Below are positions 5,489-8,111 of a stretch of DNA of 8,111 nt, one piece after another (positions within the stretch are counted from its first letter, which is position 1; every line of letters starts with the position of its first letter). The translations under genes were made by a program, and so were the position numbers. The stretch comes from Nitrososphaerota archaeon (GTDB lineage Archaea > Iainarchaeota > Iainarchaeia > Iainarchaeales > VGJJ01): contig JAGVNS010000055.1 of NCBI GenBank assembly GCA_020053155.1, positions 1 through 8,111 on the forward strand, written 5' to 3'. The notes below the pieces were generated by a model. That model was not told where the DNA came from and made no database searches. It worked only from the letters and a program-made list of their open reading frames with translations.

Positions 5489-6322
5489 ATGGGTCGAAGC
5501 ATTACCATTGTTTCGGGAAAAGGGGGAGTCGGGAAAACCACCCTCGCAGCTAATTTAGGAATCGCCCTCGCACAGCGAGGAGTGAGCGTGTGTTTGGTGG
5601 ATGCCGATATCGCCATGGCCAATCTCTCGCTCATGCTGGGAATGCAATCCTCCCCCATCACGCTGCACGATGTATTATTGGGCGAAGCAGGTGTGCAGGA
5701 TGCGTTGTATGACGGTCCAGCAGGACTGAAGCTCATTCCTTCCGGCTTAAGTTTGGAAAACTACCGCCGCGTAGACGCGGACCGACTTGCTACCGTCATC
5801 AAAGCCGTCCAGCACAAATTTGATTTTATCATTTTGGATGGTCCGGCAGGAATAGAAAAATCCGTGTTAGCCAGCATCGCGGCCACCGAAGAATGCTTGT
5901 TAGTAGCAACGCCTGATTCTCCATCCATCGCGGACGTGCTCAAAACCAAAATCGTCGCACAACGATTGGGGAGTAAACCAGTGGGAATCGTCTTGAACAT
6001 GGTTCATTTTGAGAAAGGGGAAATTTCAAAGGATGAAGTATCGCGCATGCTCGAGCTTCCCGTGTATGGGACCATTCCCTATGATGATGAGATGCGTCAC
6101 TCGTTTTTGAAGGACCGCGCCGTACCATTGATGCTGCGCAACCCCCAAGCCAAATCATCGGTCGAAATCCAACGATTGGCCGCGCGATTGGCGGGATTGC
6201 CCGTTCAAGTCTCGGAGAAGAAATCGTCCGGTTTTTTGGCGGGAATAATGGGATTCTTTTCCCGCTTGTTTAGCGGCGGAAAAAAAGCAAGTGAAAAGGG
6301 GATGGAAGAGGTCCATCTCTGA
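5489..6322 (+). CDS. minD: MinD/ParA-family ATPase
   Basis: A 277-residue P-loop ATPase of the SIMIBI class that probably dimerises with ATP and cycles on a membrane or scaffold. Numbered from the ATG at 5489, the deviant Walker A SGKGGVGKTT is at 9-18 with signature Lys11, VCLVDADIAMANLSLMLG follows at 34-51, Walker B is DFIILDGPAG (112-121), and ATPDSPSIADVLKT is at 140-153. The C-terminal SGFLAGIMGFFSRLFSGGKK (247-266) is an amphipathic, Phe-rich and basic stretch, like the membrane-targeting helix of bacterial MinD. A GTG start at 5468 would add seven residues. No MinC or MinE is present, which is usual in archaea, where MinD homologues position other structures such as chemosensory arrays or act in undefined processes. 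It follows the Roadblock operon after a T-run and its own TATA element. A 7-T run ends the gene. Confidence 0.93.
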   Translation: MGRSITIVSGKGGVGKTTLAANLGIALAQRGVSVCLVDADIAMANLSLMLGMQSSPITLHDVLLGEAGVQDALYDGPAGLKLIPSGLSLENYRRVDADRLATVIKAVQHKFDFIILDGPAGIEKSVLASIAATEECLLVATPDSPSIADVLKTKIVAQRLGSKPVGIVLNMVHFEKGEISKDEVSRMLELPVYGTIPYDDEMRHSFLKDRAVPLMLRNPQAKSSVEIQRLAARLAGLPVQVSEKKSSGFLAGIMGFFSRLFSGGKKASEKGMEEVHL

Positions 6323-6325
6323 TTA

Positions 6326-6332
6326 TTTTTTT
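6326..6332 (+). terminator. T-run between the MinD and Sm genes
   Basis: Seven Ts begin four bases after the MinD stop codon. The run may terminate part of the minD transcript. The Sm gene still begins 31 bases further on, so read-through is also possible. Confidence 0.3.
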
Positions 6333-6348
6333 GGAGTTATTCCAAATT

Positions 6349-6354
6349 GGAGGA
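6349..6354 (+). promoter_or_regulatory. ribosome binding site of the Sm-like gene
   Basis: GGAGGA is a near-perfect Shine-Dalgarno eight bases before the ATG at 6363. It rules out the longer in-frame start at 6291, which would overlap the MinD gene. Confidence 0.7.
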
Positions 6355-6362
6355 AAAAAAAT

Positions 6363-6593
6363 ATGAATCAAAATGCCCAATCCCGACCATTTGACTGGTT
6401 GACGGAAAGTCTAAACAAGAACGTCTTAGTGGAATTGAAAGGGTCCTTGCAATTCCGTGGCGTACTCAAAGCGTTCGATGTGCACATGAACATTGTCTTG
6501 GAAGATGCGGAATCCCTTGAAAACGGACAACCCAAAACAAAATACGGGAAAGTCGTGCTGCGCGGGGATAACATTTTGTTGATTTCTCCGTAG
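6363..6593 (+). CDS. Sm-like archaeal RNA-binding protein (SmAP/Lsm)
   Basis: A 76-residue protein consisting of one Sm fold, which assembles into heptameric rings binding U-rich RNA and takes part in RNA processing and turnover. Sm1 covers about 18-50, with VLVELKGSLQFRGVLKAFD and the RNA-contact loop DVHMNIVL at 39-46. Sm2 is KVVLRGDNILLISP (63-76), with the classic Arg-Gly-Asp at 67-69. Length and motifs are standard for the archaeal family. The start at 6363 is fixed by GGAGGA eight bases upstream. It follows MinD by 40 bases, and a histidine phosphatase gene begins 13 bases after its stop, so those two are likely in one transcript. Confidence 0.95.
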   Translation: MNQNAQSRPFDWLTESLNKNVLVELKGSLQFRGVLKAFDVHMNIVLEDAESLENGQPKTKYGKVVLRGDNILLISP

Positions 6594-6606
6594 GGGAAAA
6601 AGCAGG

Positions 6607-7143
6607 ATGATTACCATCGTCAATGAGGCGCACAGCACGACACTCGACAACGAGAAGCACGTCGTTTCGGGTTGGAATGACGTTGAACTTTCCCCCTTAG
6701 GAGTGCAACAGAGCATTGAACTTGGAATGCGCCGTTCCAGCGAATCATTTGATGCCATTTTTTGCTCCGATTTACAGCGCGCATGCAAAACGGCTGAAAT
6801 TGCGTTCGGAGAGAAGTTTCCCATTATTCGGGATAAGCGATTGCGTGAATGCAATTACGGGAATTTTACGCACAAACCCAGTGATTTTGTCGATAAAGAA
6901 AAAATAAACCGAATTAGAGTGCCGTTTCCGGATGGGGAAAGCTATTTACAAACCAACGAGCGAATGAAAAGCTTCCTCGAAGACCTGCTAAAAAACAATG
7001 ACGGAAAGAAAGTCATGATCATCGGCCACCGTGCCACACAATACGGTTTAGAGTATTGGATTAACAAGGTTCCATTGGAAAAACAAGTGAGCACCCCTTG
7101 GAAATGGCAGCCGGGCTGGACGTATTACCTGGAAAAAATATAG
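6607..7143 (+). CDS. histidine phosphatase family protein with altered RHG motif
   Basis: A 178-residue cytoplasmic protein of the phosphoglycerate mutase-like (histidine phosphatase) superfamily; substrate unknown. The N terminus reads IVNEAHSTTLDNE, so the catalytic His9 is kept but the usual Arg-His-Gly is Ala-His-Ser. Other family features are present: a GWNDVELSPLG segment (22-32), SDLQRACKTA with Arg58, RLRECNYG with the presumed acid Glu81, PFPDGESY (106-113), the second histidine in IIGHRAT (His141) and a terminal WKWQPGW. The same 'HSTxxDNE ... WQPGW' arrangement is known to me from a bacterial subgroup of the family, so the change is probably a subfamily trait and not decay. The GGGG in the Sm gene's stop region (6593-6596) lies ten bases before the ATG, which suggests coupling to the Sm gene. 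Confidence 0.9.
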   Translation: MITIVNEAHSTTLDNEKHVVSGWNDVELSPLGVQQSIELGMRRSSESFDAIFCSDLQRACKTAEIAFGEKFPIIRDKRLRECNYGNFTHKPSDFVDKEKINRIRVPFPDGESYLQTNERMKSFLEDLLKNNDGKKVMIIGHRATQYGLEYWINKVPLEKQVSTPWKWQPGWTYYLEKI

Positions 7144-7165
7144 AATTTCTTGTTTTTCACCCTAG

Positions 7166-7174
7166 TTTTATTAA
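7166..7174 (+). promoter_or_regulatory. TATA element for the small basic protein gene
   Basis: TTTTATTAA is centred 27 bases before the ATG at 7197, where no Shine-Dalgarno is visible. This fits a leaderless transcript beginning next to the start codon. A short GAGA-AACG-TCTC palindrome lies between them at 7175-7186. Confidence 0.5.
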
Positions 7175-7196
7175 GAGAAACGTCTCAGTTATTTTT

Positions 7197-7403
7197 ATGG
7201 ACAAAAAAGAACTCCATTCGAAAACGCAGGCGGTCGTTTCCCCCCGTGGGGACAAGGAGCGAGCGTGGAAAGCATTGTTTGCGGCTCGCGGTGCCTTGAA
7301 AGGGCAAGCAAAATATAAAACAGAGGAAGAATGGCAGAAGGCGAAAAGAGAAGCCGGAGAAGCCTTTTTGCGCAAGTTGGATCAAAAATTTAATCTAACC
7401 TGA
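7197..7403 (+). CDS. small basic helical hypothetical protein
   Basis: A 68-residue, Lys/Arg-rich protein that I do not recognise. Residues about 19-63 (DKERAWKALFAARGALKG, then YKTEEEWQKAKREAGEAFLRKL) are rich in Ala, Glu, Lys and Arg and are predicted by eye to form two helices. There is no cysteine, signal peptide or membrane segment. The ATG at 7197 is chosen over an in-frame ATG at 7098 because the longer version would overlap the phosphatase gene, and because a TATA element is centred 27 bases upstream. The 3' end overlaps the opposing PIN gene by 14 bases. Its size and position beside a PIN gene raise the thought of an antitoxin, but it is convergent and not in an operon, so I do not call it one. 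Confidence 0.6.
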   Translation: MDKKELHSKTQAVVSPRGDKERAWKALFAARGALKGQAKYKTEEEWQKAKREAGEAFLRKLDQKFNLT

Positions 7404-7812
7404 TTTCTTCGGGCCTAGCGATAACGACCATGTCTGTCAAGCTCTCGAATCCTTTATCCCGTGTTACCAAAGTGGCATGATTGTCTCGTGCAAGAATAGC
7501 ATGCAAAATATCTTGTCGATGGGACTCCGTGCGCGTGCGAGCTAGTTGTTTTGATTCTAGTGCCTGTTCACGCGTAATAGGAACTTTCCGAAGGTTGGAA
7601 AGGTAAGGTTGAAAAATAAGGGCAATTTTTTGTGGGGAATATGCTTTTTGGAGTTCTTCAACGACCAAGTCAGAATAAAGAAAGGAACATCCTTTTTCGT
7701 TCGCTTCAAAGAGGAAATGGGAGGCAAACTCTCCCATTGGGCGCATATTGTCCATCCTATCCTCAAAATAATCTCTCCAGATGCACGTATCTACATAGAA
7801 TCGTTTTTCCAT
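7390..7812 (-). CDS. PIN-domain protein, probable ribonuclease
   Basis: A 140-residue PIN-fold protein, likely a Mg-dependent endoribonuclease. The acidic active-site set is visible: Asp8 in FYVDTCIW, Glu52/53 in LVVEEL, Asp101 in RQDILHAILARDN and Asp119 in LVTRDKGFE. Length and order fit VapC-like and related archaeal PIN proteins. The gene stands alone: no small antitoxin gene lies upstream (7813-7896 is a divergent promoter region) or on the same strand downstream. It is therefore either an orphan toxin relative or a housekeeping-type PIN nuclease. A TATA element at 7837-7844 is centred 28 bases before the ATG and no Shine-Dalgarno is seen, so the mRNA is probably leaderless. Confidence 0.88.
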   Translation of the reverse strand: MEKRFYVDTCIWRDYFEDRMDNMRPMGEFASHFLFEANEKGCSFLYSDLVVEELQKAYSPQKIALIFQPYLSNLRKVPITREQALESKQLARTRTESHRQDILHAILARDNHATLVTRDKGFESLTDMVVIARPEEIRLD

Positions 7813-7836
7813 TTTTGAGCAAAGTGAGAGTTGTAA

Positions 7837-7844
7837 TTATAAAA
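7837..7844 (-). promoter_or_regulatory. TATA element for the PIN gene
   Basis: Minus-strand TTTTATAA is centred 28 bases before the ATG at 7812. It lies about 30 bases from the TATA element of the divergent gene, so the two promoters are back to back and could influence each other. Confidence 0.55.
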
Positions 7845-7867
7845 CTAGGGAAAATTTTTGGGAATGC

Positions 7868-7874
7868 TATTAAA
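7868..7874 (+). promoter_or_regulatory. TATA element for the TIGR00725-like gene
   Basis: TATTAAA is centred 26 bases before the ATG at 7897. The bases between are pyrimidine-rich with no ribosome binding site, again suggesting a leaderless transcript. Confidence 0.5.
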
Positions 7875-7896
7875 CTCTTTATCTCTCTTTTACCTT

Positions 7897-8111
7897 ATGA
7901 GTAAACCAATCATTGGTGTAATGGGTCCCGGGACTAATGCGACAAATTGGGACACGGAAATGGCATTTGAGCTCGGAAAGCAGATTGCTCAAAATAAATG
8001 GACCTTGTTGAGCGGCGGTCGTAACAAAGGGGTCATGGATGCCGTGAACAAAGGGGCCAAATCCGCCAATGGTTTGACGATTGGTATTTTACCCACAAAA
8101 GACAAAGAAGG
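7897..8111 (+). CDS. TIGR00725/LOG-like protein, 3' end cut by window edge
   Basis: The first 71 residues of a Rossmann-like protein related to the lysine decarboxylase-like (LOG) and molybdenum-cofactor-carrier families. Visible motifs are the opening strand IIGVMGPGT (5-13), a helix with AFELGKQIAQ, the strand and loop LLSGGRNKGVMDAV (37-50), which matches the GGR-GVMxAV phosphate-binding signature, then KGAKSANGLTIGILP. Members bind nucleotides or cofactors; the PGGxGTxxE motif that would separate true LOG enzymes from the TIGR00725 group lies beyond the window. The ATG at 7897 is supported by a TATA element 26 bases upstream and the conserved start of the first strand. It is divergent from the PIN gene. 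Confidence 0.88.
   Translation, partial: MSKPIIGVMGPGTNATNWDTEMAFELGKQIAQNKWTLLSGGRNKGVMDAVNKGAKSANGLTIGILPTKDKE

Noticed and set aside
6291..6362. Longer N terminus of the Sm-like protein
   Set aside because: It would overlap the MinD gene and ignore a GGAGGA placed eight bases before 6363; Sm proteins normally start close to the fold.
7098..7196. Longer N terminus of the 68-residue protein
   Set aside because: It overlaps the phosphatase gene, and the TATA element at 7166-7174 would lie inside the coding sequence.
7197..7812. Toxin-antitoxin pair made of the small basic protein and the PIN protein
   Set aside because: The genes converge instead of forming an operon with the antitoxin first, and the small protein shows no known antitoxin fold.

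Overview
The window looks like a piece of an archaeal chromosome, most likely from a small-genome, DPANN-type lineage. The placement is inference. It rests on a translation factor a/eIF5A with its hypusine site, a single-domain Sm-like archaeal protein, an archaeal DUF2226-like protein, AT-rich TATA elements about 26 bases before several start codons, and purine-rich ribosome binding sites inside gene clusters. The methionyl-tRNA synthetase resembles the bacterial type, which is common in such lineages. There are eleven protein genes, two of them cut by the window edges. I see no rRNA, tRNA, insertion sequence or CRISPR array, and no gap over 150 bases.

Layout. 1-1478 (+): methionyl-tRNA synthetase, lacking its first residues, converging with and overlapping the next gene. 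1440-3182 (-): a secreted, membrane-anchored surface protein with three N-terminal NAHxE motifs and a CARDB-like domain. 3245-3649 (-): a/eIF5A. 3650-3790: a divergent promoter region containing an inverted repeat and a direct repeat. 3791-5393 (+): three tightly packed genes that look like one operon: a DUF2226-like protein, a Roadblock/LC7-like protein, and a NUMOD3-type basic protein ending in a sigma-70-region-4-like helix-turn-helix. 5489-6322 (+): a MinD/ParA-family ATPase with a probable membrane-targeting tail. 6363-6593 (+): an Sm-like RNA-binding protein. 6607-7143 (+): a histidine phosphatase family member with an altered catalytic motif. 7197-7403 (+): a small basic helical protein. 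7390-7812 (-): a PIN-domain protein, probably a ribonuclease. 7897 to the end (+): the start of a TIGR00725/LOG-like nucleotide-binding-fold protein.

How the genes might work together. MetRS, eIF5A and Sm are housekeeping genes of translation and RNA metabolism. The most interesting block is 3791-6322. There a DUF2226-like protein, a Roadblock protein and an unusual DNA-binding-looking protein are apparently co-translated, and a MinD ATPase follows on the same strand behind its own TATA element. Roadblock and MinD/ParA proteins are both known from polarity, positioning and regulatory switches. A shared module is a reasonable but untested idea. The genes at 7197, 7812 and 7897 appear to be leaderless single units, whereas genes inside clusters carry Shine-Dalgarno sequences.
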